The notes below the pieces were generated by a model. That model saw only the letters and a list, made by a program, of their open reading frames with translations. It did not search any database and was not told the origin of the DNA. Both the position numbers and the translations under genes were made by a program. Shown one piece after another: positions 8,196 through 20,387 of a stretch of DNA of 64,000 nucleotides. The stretch spans positions 17,977-81,976 of the forward strand of contig JAUYNR010000033.1 of the NCBI GenBank assembly GCA_030698225.1, read 5' to 3'. The stretch's first letter is position 1. Every line of letters begins with the position of its first letter. Source of the stretch: Oxalobacteraceae bacterium. Lineage in GTDB: Bacteria; Pseudomonadota; Gammaproteobacteria; Burkholderiales; Burkholderiaceae_D.

Positions 8196-9902
8196 ATGAC
8201 AAATTTAAACAATTTATTGACCATCAGCCACGACCATGGCGCACGCGATGTTCCGCTGATCGAGCAAACCATAGGCAGTTTTTTCGATGCGATGGTGGAG
8301 CGCGTGCCGGACCATGAGGCGCTGGTTTCCTGCCATCAGCAATTGCGCTACAGCTACCGCGCACTGCAGGCCGAAGCGCGGCGGCTGGCCAGCGCGCTGC
8401 TGAATCTGGGCCTGCAGCGCGGCGACCGCGTCGGCATCTGGTCGCACAACAATGCGCAGTGGCTGCTGACCCAGCTCGCCACCGCCAATATCGGCGTGGT
8501 GCTGGTCAACATCAATCCCGCCTACCGGCTGGCGGAACTGGAATACTCGCTCAACAAGGTCGGTTGCAAGGCCTTGATCAGCATGACGCAATTCAAGCAC
8601 AGCAACTATGTCGAGATGATCCAGGCGCTGGCGCCGGAGTTGGCCGGCTGCGCGCCCGGCGCGCTGAATGCCGCCCGTATGCCGGACCTGAAGACCGTGA
8701 TCCATCTGGGCCAGCAGCAGGTGCCCGGCATGCTGCGCTTCGACGATTTCATCGCCAGCGGCGATGCGCAGGATGCGCGGCTGGCGCAGGTCGCCGCCAC
8801 GCTCGGTGCCAACGACCCGATCAACATCCAGTTCACCAGCGGCACCACCGGCTTTCCGAAGGGCGCCACGCTGACGCACCGCAATATCCTGAACAACGGC
8901 TTCTTCGTCGGCGAGGCGATGCGCCTGACCGATGCCGACCGGCTGTGCATTCCGGTGCCGCTGTACCACTGCTTCGGCATGGTGCTGGGCAACCTGGCCT
9001 GCCTGACGCATGGCGCGACCATCGTCTATCCGAATGACGGCTTCGAGCCGCTGTCGGTGCTGCAGGCGGTGCAGGACGAGCGTTGCACCGGTCTGCACGG
9101 GGTGCCGACCATGTTCATTGCGCTGCTCGATCATCCGCGCTTTGCCGAATTCGACCTGTCGACGCTGCGCACCGGCATCATGGCCGGTTCGCCGTGCCCG
9201 ATCGAAGTGATGAAGCGGGTGGTGCGCGACATGCACATGGCCGAGGTCACGATCGCCTACGGCATGACAGAGACCAGCCCGGTCAGCTGCCAGAGCGATG
9301 CCGATACGCCGCTGGAGCAGCGCGTGGCCACCGTCGGCCGGGTCCAGCCGCATCTGGAAGTCAAGATCATCGATCCGGAAACCGGCGCGACCGTCGCCAT
9401 CGGCGCCACCGGCGAACTGTGCACGCGCGGCTATTCGGTGATGCACGGCTACTGGGGCGACCCGGAAAAAACCGCAGAGGCGATCGATGCCGAGCGCTGG
9501 ATGCATACCGGCGACCTGGCCGTCATGGATGCGCAGGGCTTTGTCAACATCGTCGGCCGCAGCAAGGACATGGTGATCCGCGGCGGCGAAAACATTTACC
9601 CGCGCGAAATTGAAGAATTTTTATACCGCCATCCGGCGATCCAGGACGTGCAGGTGATCGGCGTGCCGGACCCGAAATACGGCGAGGAACTGTGCGCGTG
9701 GATCGTGCTGCGCCCCGGCGCCAGCCTGGACGCGGCGGCGCTGCGTGCGTTCTGCGAAGGCCAGATCGCCCATTACAAGATTCCGCGCTACCTGCGCTTC
9801 GTCGACGCATTCCCGATGACCGTGACCGGCAAGGTGCAGAAATTCAGGATGCGCGAAGTGATGAAAGACGAGCTCAAGCTGGACGAATCGAAGACGGCCT
9901 GA
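8196..9902 (+). CDS. AMP-forming acyl-CoA synthetase
   Basis: A 568-residue ANL-superfamily ligase that activates a carboxylic acid to its CoA thioester through an acyl-adenylate. Motifs: the P-loop [41 protein letters not shown] and the C-terminal catalytic Lys in [13 protein letters not shown]. It follows the YchJ gene by 10 bases and precedes mccB. Its place downstream of a LiuR-type site and inside leucine-degradation genes suggests isovalerate, acetoacetate or a medium-chain acid. General annotation would be long- or medium-chain fatty acid-CoA ligase, so the substrate is open. Confidence 0.88.
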   Translation: MTNLNNLLTISHDHGARDVPLIEQTIGSFFDAMVERVPDHEALVSCHQQLRYSYRALQAEARRLASALLNLGLQRGDRVGIWSHNNAQWLLTQLATANIGVVLVNINPAYRLAELEYSLNKVGCKALISMTQFKHSNYVEMIQALAPELAGCAPGALNAARMPDLKTVIHLGQQQVPGMLRFDDFIASGDAQDARLAQVAATLGANDPINIQFTSGTTGFPKGATLTHRNILNNGFFVGEAMRLTDADRLCIPVPLYHCFGMVLGNLACLTHGATIVYPNDGFEPLSVLQAVQDERCTGLHGVPTMFIALLDHPRFAEFDLSTLRTGIMAGSPCPIEVMKRVVRDMHMAEVTIAYGMTETSPVSCQSDADTPLEQRVATVGRVQPHLEVKIIDPETGATVAIGATGELCTRGYSVMHGYWGDPEKTAEAIDAERWMHTGDLAVMDAQGFVNIVGRSKDMVIRGGENIYPREIEEFLYRHPAIQDVQVIGVPDPKYGEELCAWIVLRPGASLDAAALRAFCEGQIAHYKIPRYLRFVDAFPMTVTGKVQKFRMREVMKDELKLDESKTA

Positions 9903-9908
9903 CCTGCA

Positions 9909-9936
9909 CCCCCTTTCCCGCCTGCGGGAGAGGGGA
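9909..9936. repeat. Short GC-rich hairpin repeat, copy a
   Basis: CCCCTTTCCCGC and GCGGGAGAGGGG pair over 12 positions (one G-T) with a 2-base loop, between the ligase and mccB. Nearly the same hairpin occurs at 25058-25083, and a relative lies inside mccA at about 17130-17175. Confidence 0.7.
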
Positions 9937-9977
9937 GCAATTCGCGATAGACAACAAAGACAACCAAGGATGCGGCA

Positions 9978-11597
9978 ATGCCCGAACTGACTAGCAAACT
10001 GAATACCCGCTCGGACGATTTCAAGGCCAATGTGGCAGCGATGCAGATCATCGTCGACGACCTGAAAGCCAAGGTCGCGAAGATTGCCGAAGGCGGCGGC
10101 GAGGCTGCCAGCAAGAAGCACGTCGCCCGCGGCAAGCTGCTGCCGCGCGAGCGGGTCCAGATGCTGCTCGATCCAGGCACGCCGTTCCTGGAATTTTCGC
10201 AGCTGGCCGCGTTCGACATGTATCACAACGGCGCGCCGTGTGCCGGCGTGATCACCGGCATCGGCCGCGTGGCCGGGCAGGAGTGCGTGATCGTCTGCAA
10301 CGATGCCACCGTCAAGGGCGGCTCGTACTATCCGCTGACGGTCAAGAAGCACCTGCGCGCGCAGGAAATCGCCGACCAGAACAACTTGCCGTGCATCTAC
10401 CTGGTCGATTCCGGCGGCGCGAACTTGCCGACCCAGGACGACGTATTCCCCGACCGCGAACATTTCGGCCGCATTTTCTTCAACCAGGCCAACATGTCGG
10501 CCAAGGGCATTCCGCAGATCGCGGTGGTGATGGGTTCCTGCACCGCCGGCGGCGCGTATGTGCCGGCGATGAGCGACGAATCGATCATCGTCAAGGAGCA
10601 GGGCACGATTTTCCTCGGCGGCCCGCCGCTGGTGAAGGCTGCCACCGGCGAAGTCGTCACTGCGGAAGACCTGGGCGGCGCCGATGTCCATACCCGGCTG
10701 TCGGGCGTGGCCGACCATCTGGCGCAGAACGACATGCACGCGCTGTCGCTGGCGCGCACCATCGTTTCGAACCTGAACCGCAAGAAAACCCATCAGATGG
10801 TGTTGCGCGAGCCGGCCGCGCCGAAGTTCGACGCCCGCGAGCTGTACGGCGTAATCCCGACCGATGATGGAAAAAGCAGCCGCAAACCGTTCGACGTGCG
10901 CGAAGTGATCGCCCGCATCGTCGACGGCAGCGATTTCGACGAATTCAAGGCGCGCTACGGCACCACGCTGGTGTGCGGCTTCGCCCACATCCATGGCATG
11001 CCGGTCGGCATCGTCGCCAACAACGGCATCCTGTTTAGCGAATCGGCGCTGAAAGGCGCCCATTTCATCGAACTGTGCTGCCACCGCAAGATCCCGCTGG
11101 TGTTCCTGCAGAACATCACCGGCTTCATGGTCGGGCGCAAGTACGAGAACGAAGGCATCGCCCGCAACGGCGCCAAGATGGTGACCGCAGTGGCCACCGC
11201 CGCGGTGCCGAAATTCACCGTGATCATCGGCGGCAGCTTCGGCGCCGGCAACTACGGGATGTGCGGCCGCGCATTCTCGCCGCGCTTCCTGTGGATGTGG
11301 CCGAATGCGCGGATCTCGGTGATGGGCGGCGACCAGGCTGCCGGCGTCTTGGCCACCGTCAAGCGCGACGGCATCGAACTCAAAGGCGGCACCTGGAGCG
11401 CGGAGGAAGAAGCCGCGTTCAAGCAGCCGATCAAGGAGCAATACGAGCATCAGGGCCACCCGTATTACGCATCGGCCCGGCTATGGGACGACGGCGTGAT
11501 CGATCCGGCCGACACCCGGATGGTGCTGGGACTGGGGCTGTCGGCCGCGCTGAATGCGCCGATTCCCGATACGAAATTTGGCTTATTCAGGATGTGA
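9978..11597 (+). CDS. mccB: Methylcrotonyl-CoA carboxylase, carboxyltransferase (beta) subunit
   Basis: A 539-residue carboxyltransferase. It transfers CO2 from carboxybiotin on the alpha subunit to 3-methylcrotonyl-CoA, giving 3-methylglutaconyl-CoA. Characteristic blocks are [64 protein letters not shown], and [11 protein letters not shown] with [18 protein letters not shown]. The combination GANLPTQ...FPDR is typical of MCC rather than propionyl-CoA carboxylase. AAGGA precedes the ATG. Its stop lies 2 bases before the start of the hydratase. The partner mccA lies at 16015, beyond the biotin genes. Confidence 0.95.
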   Translation: MPELTSKLNTRSDDFKANVAAMQIIVDDLKAKVAKIAEGGGEAASKKHVARGKLLPRERVQMLLDPGTPFLEFSQLAAFDMYHNGAPCAGVITGIGRVAGQECVIVCNDATVKGGSYYPLTVKKHLRAQEIADQNNLPCIYLVDSGGANLPTQDDVFPDREHFGRIFFNQANMSAKGIPQIAVVMGSCTAGGAYVPAMSDESIIVKEQGTIFLGGPPLVKAATGEVVTAEDLGGADVHTRLSGVADHLAQNDMHALSLARTIVSNLNRKKTHQMVLREPAAPKFDARELYGVIPTDDGKSSRKPFDVREVIARIVDGSDFDEFKARYGTTLVCGFAHIHGMPVGIVANNGILFSESALKGAHFIELCCHRKIPLVFLQNITGFMVGRKYENEGIARNGAKMVTAVATAAVPKFTVIIGGSFGAGNYGMCGRAFSPRFLWMWPNARISVMGGDQAAGVLATVKRDGIELKGGTWSAEEEAAFKQPIKEQYEHQGHPYYASARLWDDGVIDPADTRMVLGLGLSAALNAPIPDTKFGLFRM

Positions 11598-11599
11598 CC

Positions 11600-12388
11600 G
11601 TGAACTACCAGACCATACAACTGCAGCGCGACGGCCACATTGCGTCGGTGATCCTGAACCGCCCCGACGTGCGCAACGCGTTCAACGAGTTGACGATTGC
11701 CGAAATCACCCGCGCCTTCCTGGAACTTGGCGCCGATGCCGGCATCCGCGCGATCGTGCTGGCCGCGCGCGGTCCGGCGTTCTGCGCCGGCGCCGACCTG
11801 CACTGGATGCGCAAGATGGCCGACTATACGCATGAGGAAAACCGTGCGGATGCCGCGCAACTGGCGCATATGCTGCGCACCATTTACGAATGCCCGCAGC
11901 CGGTGGTGGCACAAGTGCAGGGCGATTGCTACGCGGGCGGGATGGGGCTGGTGGCCGCCTGCGATATCGCGGTGACAGTTGATGCGGCCAATTTTTGCCT
12001 GTCCGAAGTCAAGCTGGGCCTGATCCCGGCCACCATCTCGCCGTACGTGATCCGTGCGATGGGCGAGAATGCGGCGCGCCGCTACTTCCTGACCGCCGAA
12101 CGGTTTTCGGCACAGGAAGCGCTGCGCATCGGCTTCGTGCAGCAGGTTGTCGCCGCCGACGCGCTGGACGCGACGGTGGCCGCCATCGTCAAGGCGCTGG
12201 CCGGCAACAGTCCGAACGCGGTGCGGCAGGCGAAACGGCTGGTGCGCGAGGTCGGCGGCCGGCCGCTCAGCAGCATCCTGATCGCCGCCACGGTCGAAGG
12301 CATCGCGCAAATCCGCGCGTCGGACGAGGGGCGCGAAGGGGTCAGCGCCTTCCTGGAGAAGCGCAAGCCGGGCTGGCTGGAACGGTAG
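11600..12388 (+). CDS. liuC: Enoyl-CoA hydratase/isomerase family protein, probable methylglutaconyl-CoA hydratase
   Basis: A 262-residue crotonase-fold protein. It would hydrate 3-methylglutaconyl-CoA to HMG-CoA, the step between MCC and HMG-CoA lyase. Oxyanion-hole motifs are ARGPAFCAGADLHWM and CYAGGMGLVAACDIAV; SEVKLGLIPATISPYV follows. The chosen start is GTG at 11600, with CAGGAT upstream. The reading frame is open far upstream, but that part overlaps mccB in another frame and is not plausible. Tight spacing to mccB supports co-transcription and the leucine role. Confidence 0.88.
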   Translation: MNYQTIQLQRDGHIASVILNRPDVRNAFNELTIAEITRAFLELGADAGIRAIVLAARGPAFCAGADLHWMRKMADYTHEENRADAAQLAHMLRTIYECPQPVVAQVQGDCYAGGMGLVAACDIAVTVDAANFCLSEVKLGLIPATISPYVIRAMGENAARRYFLTAERFSAQEALRIGFVQQVVAADALDATVAAIVKALAGNSPNAVRQAKRLVREVGGRPLSSILIAATVEGIAQIRASDEGREGVSAFLEKRKPGWLER

Positions 12389-12427
12389 CTTGGCGCTGAA
12401 TCGGCGATGATCTCCATTGGGATGCCT

Positions 12428-12494
12428 GTAGGTGCGAATTCATTCGCATCAGTTCGCATGAAATCGTCAAAAGTGCGAATGAATTCGCACCTAC
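12428..12494 (-). repeat. 67-bp palindromic element (GTAGGTGCGAATTCATTCGCA type), copy 1
   Basis: Perfect 21-bp arms. Read on the minus strand it is almost identical over its full length, including the centre, to the copy at 19105-19171, and similar to 42446-42511. It lies between the hydratase and bioA. Confidence 0.9.
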
Positions 12495-12534
12495 GACACT
12501 GTCGTCTCGATCTGCGTAAATATGAGTATGGCTT

Positions 12535-12604
12535 GGGTATGCATTTAAACATGCCATTTTCCGCATATAAATAAAGCGATGTTAAAAATACAGAATGCAG
12601 TATG
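12535..12604 (+). repeat. GGAGTATG two-hairpin element, copy 2
   Basis: Starts GGGTATGCATTTAAACATGCC. Hairpin 1 is GCAT/ATGC (12541-12544 with 12551-12554). The second region is CCGCATATAAATAAAGCG, and the right end reads ATACAGAATGCAGTATG. Confidence 0.6.
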
Positions 12605-12616
12605 TTGTTGCTGTAT

Positions 12617-12640
12617 AGTCCGTCCCCGTTGAAACGGACT
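12617..12640. promoter_or_regulatory. Inverted repeat directly upstream of bioA
   Basis: AGTCCGT and ACGGACT (7-bp perfect arms, 10-base spacer) end 4 bases before the GTG start of bioA. It does not resemble the BirA (TTGTAAACC-type) or BioR (TTATMTATAA) sites I know. It could be an operator or an RNA hairpin affecting initiation. Confidence 0.4.
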
Positions 12641-12644
12641 AACA

Positions 12645-14009
12645 GTGACTGGAGCAGTCTTGGAACCAAGCACACAATCCGACTGGGTCAAGCGCAGCCT
12701 GCAGAGCGTCTGGCACCCTTGCACCCAAATGCAGCACCATGCCGGAGCAGACCCGCTGCCGCTGATCCCGGTCAGCCACGGCCGCGGCGCGTGGCTGTTT
12801 GATGCCGACGGCCGTCGCTATCTGGACGCGATCAGTTCGTGGTGGGTGAACCTGTTCGGCCACGCGAATCCGCGCATCAATGCGGCGCTGAAAGACCAGC
12901 TCGACAAGCTGGAACATGCGATGCTGGCCGGCTTCACCCACGAACCGGTGATCGCACTGTCGGAGCGGCTGTCAAAGCTGACCGGCCATGTGCTCGGCCA
13001 TTGCTTTTACGCGTCGGACGGCGCCTCGGCGGTCGAGATCGCGCTGAAGATGAGTTTCCATGCGTGGCGCAACAGCAGCCTGTCCGACAAGCAGGAATTC
13101 GTTTGCCTGAAAGGCAGTTACCACGGCGAAACCATCGGTGCGCTGGCGGTGACCGACGTCGCGCTGTTCAAGGATGCCTATGGTCCGTTGTTGCGGCAAT
13201 CGCACGTGGTGGCGTCGCCCGATGCGCGGCTGGCGCAGCATGGCGAATCGGCGGCTGACGTCGCGCGCCGTGCCGCCGCCGAGCTGGAAACGCTGTTGCA
13301 GCAACGCGCCGGCCAGATCGCCGCCGTCATCATCGAGCCGCTGGTGCAATGCGCGACCGGCATGGCGATGCACGATCCGGTCTACCTGCAACAAGTGCGC
13401 GCGCTGTGCGACCGCTATCAAGTCCACATGATCGCCGACGAAATCGCGGTCGGCTGCGGCCGCACCGGCACCTTCTTCGCCTGCGAGCAGGCCGCCGTCT
13501 GGCCCGATTTTCTGTGCCTGTCGAAAGGCATCAGCGGCGGCTACCTGCCGCTGTCGCTGGTGATGACGCGCGACAGTATCTATCAAGCGTTTTACAGCAC
13601 CGATATCGCGCGCGGCTTCCTGCATTCGCATTCGTATACCGGCAATCCGCTGGCCTGCCGGGCGGCGCTGGCGACGCTGGATATCTTCGAGCAAGACGGC
13701 GTGCTGAACCAAAACCGCGTGCGCGCCGCACGCCTGACCGCGGCGCTCTCGCCGCTGGCCGCGCATGACCAGGTGTGCCATTTCCGCCAGCGCGGGATGA
13801 TCTGGGCCTTCGATGCGGTGCTCGACGATGCGGCTGCCGCGGAGACCTTCTCGCGCCGCTTCTTCAGCGCCGCGCTGGAGCAGGAATTGCTGCTGCGCCC
13901 GATCGGCAACACCGTGTATCTGATGCCGCCCTACATCCTGAGCGACGACGAGATCGACACGTTGGCCGCGCGCACCCGGACCGTGTTCGAACAGGTGCTG
14001 CAGAAATGA
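12645..14009 (+). CDS. bioA: Adenosylmethionine-8-amino-7-oxononanoate aminotransferase
   Basis: A 454-residue class III, PLP-dependent aminotransferase. It converts KAPA to DAPA with S-adenosylmethionine as amino donor in biotin synthesis. Signatures: WHPCTQM near the N-terminus, the [18 protein letters not shown] block typical of Bio[15 protein letters not shown], and the PLP lysine at about residue 294 in [14 protein letters not shown]. The start is uncertain: GTG at 12645 lacks a good ribosome binding site, while an in-frame TTG at 12660 has GGAG 5 bases upstream. Its stop overlaps the bioD start (ATGA). Confidence 0.95.
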   Translation: MTGAVLEPSTQSDWVKRSLQSVWHPCTQMQHHAGADPLPLIPVSHGRGAWLFDADGRRYLDAISSWWVNLFGHANPRINAALKDQLDKLEHAMLAGFTHEPVIALSERLSKLTGHVLGHCFYASDGASAVEIALKMSFHAWRNSSLSDKQEFVCLKGSYHGETIGALAVTDVALFKDAYGPLLRQSHVVASPDARLAQHGESAADVARRAAAELETLLQQRAGQIAAVIIEPLVQCATGMAMHDPVYLQQVRALCDRYQVHMIADEIAVGCGRTGTFFACEQAAVWPDFLCLSKGISGGYLPLSLVMTRDSIYQAFYSTDIARGFLHSHSYTGNPLACRAALATLDIFEQDGVLNQNRVRAARLTAALSPLAAHDQVCHFRQRGMIWAFDAVLDDAAAAETFSRRFFSAALEQELLLRPIGNTVYLMPPYILSDDEIDTLAARTRTVFEQVLQK

Positions 14010-14761
14010 GTAAAGATGTGAGCCACTTCGCCTGCTTCGTCACCGGCACCGATACCGAGGTCGGCAAGACGCTGATCTCGAGCGCGATCCTGTATGCGCT
14101 GGGCCAGTCGGGCGTGCGCGCGGCCGGCATGAAGCCGGTCGCGGCCGGCGCCGACCTGATTGATGGCGTCTGGCATAACGACGATGCCGATGCACTGGCG
14201 GCCGCCGCCAGTGTCATATTGCCGCCGCAACTGGCGACGCCGTACCTGCTGCGCACGTCGGCGGCGCCGCATATCGCTGCCGCGCTGGACGGGATTCAAA
14301 TCGATCCGGCCCGCATCCTGGCCTGTTTTGACCAGATCGCGCAACTGGCGGATGCGGTGGTGGTCGAAGGCGTGGGCGGCTTCCGGGTGCCGCTGACCGA
14401 CGATTTCGATAGCGCCGATCTGGCGCAGCGACTGGCATTGCCGGTGATCCTGGTGGTCGGCCTGCGGCTCGGCTGCATCAGCGCCGCGCTGCTGAGCGCG
14501 GAGGCGATTGCGGCCCGCGGCCTGACGCTGGCCGGCTGGGTCGCCAACGGCATCGATCCCGCGCTGGCCTATGCGGAGGATAATGTCGCTGCCTTATCGG
14601 AGCGCCTGTGCTCGCAATTTGGTGCGCCGCTGCTGGGCTGCGTTCCCCGTTTGGCGGTACCATCTGCGGCTGCGGCGGCGACTTATCTGGACTTCTCCGG
14701 CCTGCCCGGCTGGCCCAATTCAGGCTCAGGCGTAAACATACCATTAGGACTTACCCAGTAG
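14006..14761 (+). CDS. bioD: Dethiobiotin synthetase
   Basis: A 251-residue ATP-dependent enzyme that closes the ureido ring of DAPA to give dethiobiotin. The P-loop is [15 protein letters not shown] at residues 12-26; KPVAAG and [10 protein letters not shown] follow as in other BioD proteins. The start overlaps the bioA stop by ATGA. The stop codon TAG (14759-14761) is supplied by the REP palindrome that begins at 14757, so the last residues may not be ancestral. Confidence 0.94.
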   Translation: MSKDVSHFACFVTGTDTEVGKTLISSAILYALGQSGVRAAGMKPVAAGADLIDGVWHNDDADALAAAASVILPPQLATPYLLRTSAAPHIAAALDGIQIDPARILACFDQIAQLADAVVVEGVGGFRVPLTDDFDSADLAQRLALPVILVVGLRLGCISAALLSAEAIAARGLTLAGWVANGIDPALAYAEDNVAALSERLCSQFGAPLLGCVPRLAVPSAAAAATYLDFSGLPGWPNSGSGVNIPLGLTQ

Positions 14762-14812
14762 CGCAGGCCTCCGTGCCTGCACCGGGCCGCAGGCACGGAG
14801 GCCTGCGCTACT
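14757..14812. repeat. REP palindrome supplying the bioD stop codon
   Basis: Perfect 24-bp arms (AGTAGCGCAGGC... / ...GCCTGCGCTACT) around an 8-base centre. It lies between bioD and bioB. The bases just upstream (TTACCC) are shared with the copy at 7669. Confidence 0.9.
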
Positions 14813-14871
14813 GGCAAACGGCAATATTTTGCGTAAGTTCTTAATCATCTTGAAGTAAAGGATCATCAATC

Positions 14872-15900
14872 ATGACACACGCTGTTTCGTTTCATTCCGC
14901 CACCAGAATCGCGATTCCGGACGCGTCCGCCACCTGGCCGGTCGAAGAAGTGCTGGCATTGTTCGAGTTGCCGTTCAACGACCTGATGTTTCAGGCGCAA
15001 CAGGTGCACCGCGCCCATTTCCCCGACGGCGATGTCGAGCTGGCAACGCTGTTGTCGATCAAGACCGGCGGCTGCGAGGAAGATTGCGGTTATTGCCCGC
15101 AAGCAGCACGCTACGACACCGGCGTCGAAGCCAAGAAAATCCTCGAACTGGACCAGGTGCTGGAGGCAGCCCGCGAAGCCCGTGCCAGCGGCGCGACCCG
15201 TTTCTGCATGGGCGCCGCCTGGCGTTCGCCGAAGGACCGCGACATGGACAAGGTCGAAGCGATGGTGCGCGGCGTCAAGGCGCTCGGGCTGGAAACCTGC
15301 GCCACGCTGGGCATGCTGGAAGAAGGCCAGGCCGACCGTTTGAAGGACGCCGGACTCGACTATTACAACCACAACCTCGATACCGCGCCGGAGTTCTACG
15401 ACAACGTGATTTCGACCCGCGAATACCAGGACCGCCTCGATACGCTGGGGCGGGTCCGCAATGCGGGCCTGAAAGTGTGCTGCGGCGGCATCGTCGGCAT
15501 GGGCGAATCGCGCCAGCAGCGCGCCGGCCTGATCGCGCAACTGGCGAACCTGAATCCGTATCCGGAATCGGTGCCAGTCAACCATCTGGTGCAGGTCGAA
15601 GGCACGCCGCTGCACGGACTCGATCCGCTCGACCCGCTCGAATTCGTGCGCACCATCGCGGTCGCGCGCATCACGATGCCGAAGGCACGGGTGCGGCTGT
15701 CGGCCGGACGGCGCCAGATGGGCGAAGCGGTGCAGGCGATGTGCTTTTTGGCCGGCGCGAACTCGATTTTCTACGGCGACAAGCTGCTCACCACCGGCAA
15801 TCCGGAAGCGGAAGACGACCGTGCAATGCTGGCGAAACTCGGTTTGAAGACCCATGCCTCGACCCTGACCGAAGCGCAGAAAGAGCGTTGCGGCGGGTGA
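14872..15900 (+). CDS. bioB: Biotin synthase
   Basis: A 342-residue radical-SAM enzyme that inserts sulfur into dethiobiotin. The 4Fe-4S ligands Cys68, Cys72 and Cys75 are in [29 protein letters not shown] and [12 protein letters not shown] are typical BioB blocks, and the conserved Arg of the [2Fe-2S] site lies in [11 protein letters not shown]. It completes a bioA-bioD-bioB block. No bioF is present in this window. Its product is the cofactor needed by mccA, the next gene. Confidence 0.97.
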   Translation: MTHAVSFHSATRIAIPDASATWPVEEVLALFELPFNDLMFQAQQVHRAHFPDGDVELATLLSIKTGGCEEDCGYCPQAARYDTGVEAKKILELDQVLEAAREARASGATRFCMGAAWRSPKDRDMDKVEAMVRGVKALGLETCATLGMLEEGQADRLKDAGLDYYNHNLDTAPEFYDNVISTREYQDRLDTLGRVRNAGLKVCCGGIVGMGESRQQRAGLIAQLANLNPYPESVPVNHLVQVEGTPLHGLDPLDPLEFVRTIAVARITMPKARVRLSAGRRQMGEAVQAMCFLAGANSIFYGDKLLTTGNPEAEDDRAMLAKLGLKTHASTLTEAQKERCGG

Positions 15901-15904
15901 TTCA

Positions 15905-15960
15905 AGTAGTGCAGGCCTCCGTGCCTGCATCGGGCCGCAGACACGGAGGCCGGCACTACT
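15905..15960. repeat. REP palindrome between bioB and mccA
   Basis: Full-length copy with two mismatches between arms (CCGCAGACACGG, GGCCGGCACTACT). A half copy follows at 15975. Confidence 0.85.
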
Positions 15961-15974
15961 GATAGTTCCGAATC

Positions 15975-15997
15975 GCAGGCACGGAGGCCTGCACTAC
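15975..15997. repeat. REP half-palindrome
   Basis: GCAGGCACGGAGGCCTGCAC followed by TAC is one arm of the REP family, 18 bases before the mccA start. Confidence 0.75.
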
Positions 15998-16014
15998 CCT
16001 CAGAAAGAAACCCC

Positions 16015-18099
<2,085 letters not shown>

Positions 18100-18134
18100 G
18101 AAAACCGGCATCCAACCCCTTTCCGATTTTTATC

Positions 18135-19076
18135 ATGCAGATTTTATTTTATAGCCCCGACAACAAGCCGGAACCCTGGCTGGCCGCGCTGGCGCAGGCG
18201 TTGCCTGAGGCCGGCGTGCAGGTCTGGCAGCAAGGGATGACCGCGGCCGATGTGCAGCCGGCCGACTACCTCGTGGCCTGGCAGCCGCCGGCCGCGATGC
18301 TGGCCGGACAGGCCAATCTGAAGGCGCTGTTCAACCTCGGTGCCGGGGTCGATGCGATCTTGCAGCTGGGCGACGCGCTGCCGCCGCAGGTGTCGCTGGT
18401 GCGCCTGGACGACGCCGGCATGGCAGTCCAGATGGCCGAATACGTGAGCTACGCAATCCTGCGCCATTTCCGCCGTTTCGATGCATTCGAGCAGCAGGCG
18501 CAACAGCAGCAATGGCGTTTCCTGAAGCCCAATGACAAGGCCGACTTCAGCGTCGGCATCCTCGGCCTGGGCGTGCTGGGCAGCCGGATTGCGGAGGCGG
18601 TGCAGCATTTCGGCTTCCCGCTGCGCGGCTGGAGCCGCAGCCGCAAGGACTTGCCGGGCATCCAGTGTTTTGCCGGCGACGCGGAACTGGACGATTTTTT
18701 GCGCGGCACCCGGATTCTGGTCTGCATCCTGCCGCTGACCGCCGAAACCGCGCAAATCCTCAGCCGCAGCAGGCTGGAAATGCTGCCCAGGGGCGCCTAC
18801 CTGATCAACGTCGCGCGCGGCGCCCATCTGGCGGAATCCGACTTGCTGGCGCTGATCAAGTCCGGCCATCTGACCGGCGCAATGCTCGACGTGTGCCGCA
18901 CCGAACCGCTGCCGCAACAGCACCCGTTCTGGCAAGAGCCGCGCATCACGCTGACGCCGCATATCGCGGCGATGACGCTGCGCGAGGAAAGCGTGCGCCA
19001 GATCGCCGGCAAGATCCGCGCGCTGGAGCGGGGCGAACCGATCGCCGGCATCGTCGATCGAAGCAAAGGGTATTAA
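18135..19076 (+). CDS. ghrA: Glyoxylate/hydroxypyruvate reductase A-like D-2-hydroxyacid dehydrogenase
   Basis: A 313-residue NAD(P)H-dependent 2-hydroxyacid dehydrogenase. The Rossmann motif is VGILGLGVLGSRIAEAV. The catalytic set is Arg in INVARGAHL, Glu in the CRTEPLP segment and His in TPHIAAMT. The short length (about 313) and TEPLPQQHPFW pattern match GhrA, which reduces glyoxylate and hydroxypyruvate. It lies 35 bases after mccA and before HMG-CoA lyase. The connection to leucine breakdown is not obvious, though glyoxylate metabolism links it to aceK. Confidence 0.88.
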   Translation: MQILFYSPDNKPEPWLAALAQALPEAGVQVWQQGMTAADVQPADYLVAWQPPAAMLAGQANLKALFNLGAGVDAILQLGDALPPQVSLVRLDDAGMAVQMAEYVSYAILRHFRRFDAFEQQAQQQQWRFLKPNDKADFSVGILGLGVLGSRIAEAVQHFGFPLRGWSRSRKDLPGIQCFAGDAELDDFLRGTRILVCILPLTAETAQILSRSRLEMLPRGAYLINVARGAHLAESDLLALIKSGHLTGAMLDVCRTEPLPQQHPFWQEPRITLTPHIAAMTLREESVRQIAGKIRALERGEPIAGIVDRSKGY

Positions 19077-19104
19077 ACAATGGACGGTCACAATGACGTT
19101 GGAA

Positions 19105-19171
19105 GTAGGTGCGAATTCATTCGCACTTTTGGCGATTCTATGCGATCTGATGCGAATGAATTCGCACCTAC
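19105..19171 (+). repeat. 67-bp palindromic element, copy 2
   Basis: Perfect 21-bp arms (19105-19125 and 19151-19171), starting GTAGGTGCGAATTCATTCGC. It is the inverted twin of 12428-12494 and lies between ghrA and the HMG-CoA lyase gene. Confidence 0.9.
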
Positions 19172-19238
19172 GGCAACGTGAAAAAGGCTAGATTTTGAAC
19201 GGAGTATCTACGAAGCTATTTTTAAAAAAGGTATCGCC

Positions 19239-20159
19239 ATGAATCCATCCAGCAACTTGCCGGCACGGGTCAAGATCGTCGAAGTCGGTCCGCGCGACGG
19301 CTTGCAGAACGAACAGCAAACCATTCCGGCCGCAGTCAAGATCGAACTGGTCAACCGCCTGACGCAAGCCGGCTTTAAAAACATCGAGGCGGCGTCCTTC
19401 GTCTCGCCCAAATGGGTGCCGCAGATGGCGACATCCGCCGAAGTGATGGCCGGCATCACGCGCAAGCCGGGCGTCGTGTATTCGGTGCTGACGCCGAACC
19501 TGCAGGGTTTCAAGGCGGCGCTGGCGGCCCGGGCCGATGAAGTGGTGATCTTCGGTTCGGCCTCGGAAGCCTTTTCGCAAAAGAACATCAATTGCTCGAT
19601 CGCCGAATCGATAGAGCGCTTTCGCGACGTCGCGCAGTCCGCCAAACAGCACGGCCTGCGCCTGCGCGGCAGCATCAGCTGCGCGTTCGGCTGCCCGTAT
19701 CAGGGCGAAGTATCGGCCGACGCGGTGGCCGACGTGGTGCGCCGGATGCGCGAGCTCGGCTGTGACGAGATCGACATCGCCGACACCATCGGTGTCGCGA
19801 CACCTCTGAAAGTGCACGCGATCATGCAGCGCGCCGCGCAGGAATTCCCGTTGGCGCAGCTGTCGGGCCACTTCCACGACACCTACGGCCAGGGCATCGC
19901 CAACATCTACGCCAGCCTCGAAGTCGGGGTGGCTATCTTCCATTCGTCGGTGGCCGGCCTGGGCGGCTGCCCGTACGCGAAAGGCGCGACCGGCAATGTC
20001 GCCACCGAAGACGTGCTGTTCCTGCTGCAGGGGCTGGGCATAGACACCGGCATCGACCTCGACGCGGTGGTCGACGCCGGCCAGTTCATCTCGCAGCATC
20101 TGGGGCGCAAGGCAGCCAGCCGCGCCGGCAATGCGCTGGCCGCCAAACGGGCCGGCTGA
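19239..20159 (+). CDS. mvaB: Hydroxymethylglutaryl-CoA lyase
   Basis: A 306-residue TIM-barrel lyase that splits HMG-CoA into acetoacetate and acetyl-CoA, the last dedicated step of leucine degradation (liuE of other species). Motifs: VEVGPRDGLQNEQ at residues 12-24 (metal and catalytic Arg/Asp), SCAFGCPYQGEV, GHFHDTYGQG, and the catalytic Cys in GLGGCPYAKGATGNVATED. AAGG lies upstream of the ATG. With ivd, mccAB and the hydratase it completes the pathway. Confidence 0.95.
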   Translation: MNPSSNLPARVKIVEVGPRDGLQNEQQTIPAAVKIELVNRLTQAGFKNIEAASFVSPKWVPQMATSAEVMAGITRKPGVVYSVLTPNLQGFKAALAARADEVVIFGSASEAFSQKNINCSIAESIERFRDVAQSAKQHGLRLRGSISCAFGCPYQGEVSADAVADVVRRMRELGCDEIDIADTIGVATPLKVHAIMQRAAQEFPLAQLSGHFHDTYGQGIANIYASLEVGVAIFHSSVAGLGGCPYAKGATGNVATEDVLFLLQGLGIDTGIDLDAVVDAGQFISQHLGRKAASRAGNALAAKRAG

Positions 20160-20182
20160 ACCGCCTACTCGCCGCTTCGGAG

Positions 20183-20261
20183 CAATAAATATACTGAATA
20201 ATGTATTTATTGCTGCCGCAATGAATGTGTGCGGTAAGTGCACTGTTTTTATGCATACTCC
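20183..20261 (-). repeat. GGAGTATG two-hairpin element, copy 3
   Basis: Read on the minus strand it starts GGAGTATGCATAAAAACAGT. The second hairpin is a perfect CCGCA/TGCGG pair (20216-20220 with 20230-20234, 9-base loop). It lies in the gap after the HMG-CoA lyase gene. Confidence 0.7.
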
Positions 20262-20387
20262 TGATTATTATTAAAAACATCGAAGGTGTCGGCAGGCGTT
20301 TCCCGCGTTAACAAAGCGTTTTAAATGCCTCGCCAGCACCGCACCTGCGTAGAATGGGCCGCTTCATTAATAAACAGGACTCGCACC

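Noticed and set aside
9621..11459. 612-codon minus-strand open frame opposite mccB and the ligase end
   Set aside because: Spans two well-supported genes on the other strand and has shadow-type composition.
14813..14871. Riboswitch upstream of bioB
   Set aside because: The 59-base leader is too short and shows no structured element beyond the REP.
256..15997. Possible CRISPR array from the repeated 24-mers
   Set aside because: The repeats are palindromic, scattered over 16 kb with genes between them, and not evenly spaced; they are REP sequences beside a RAYT gene.
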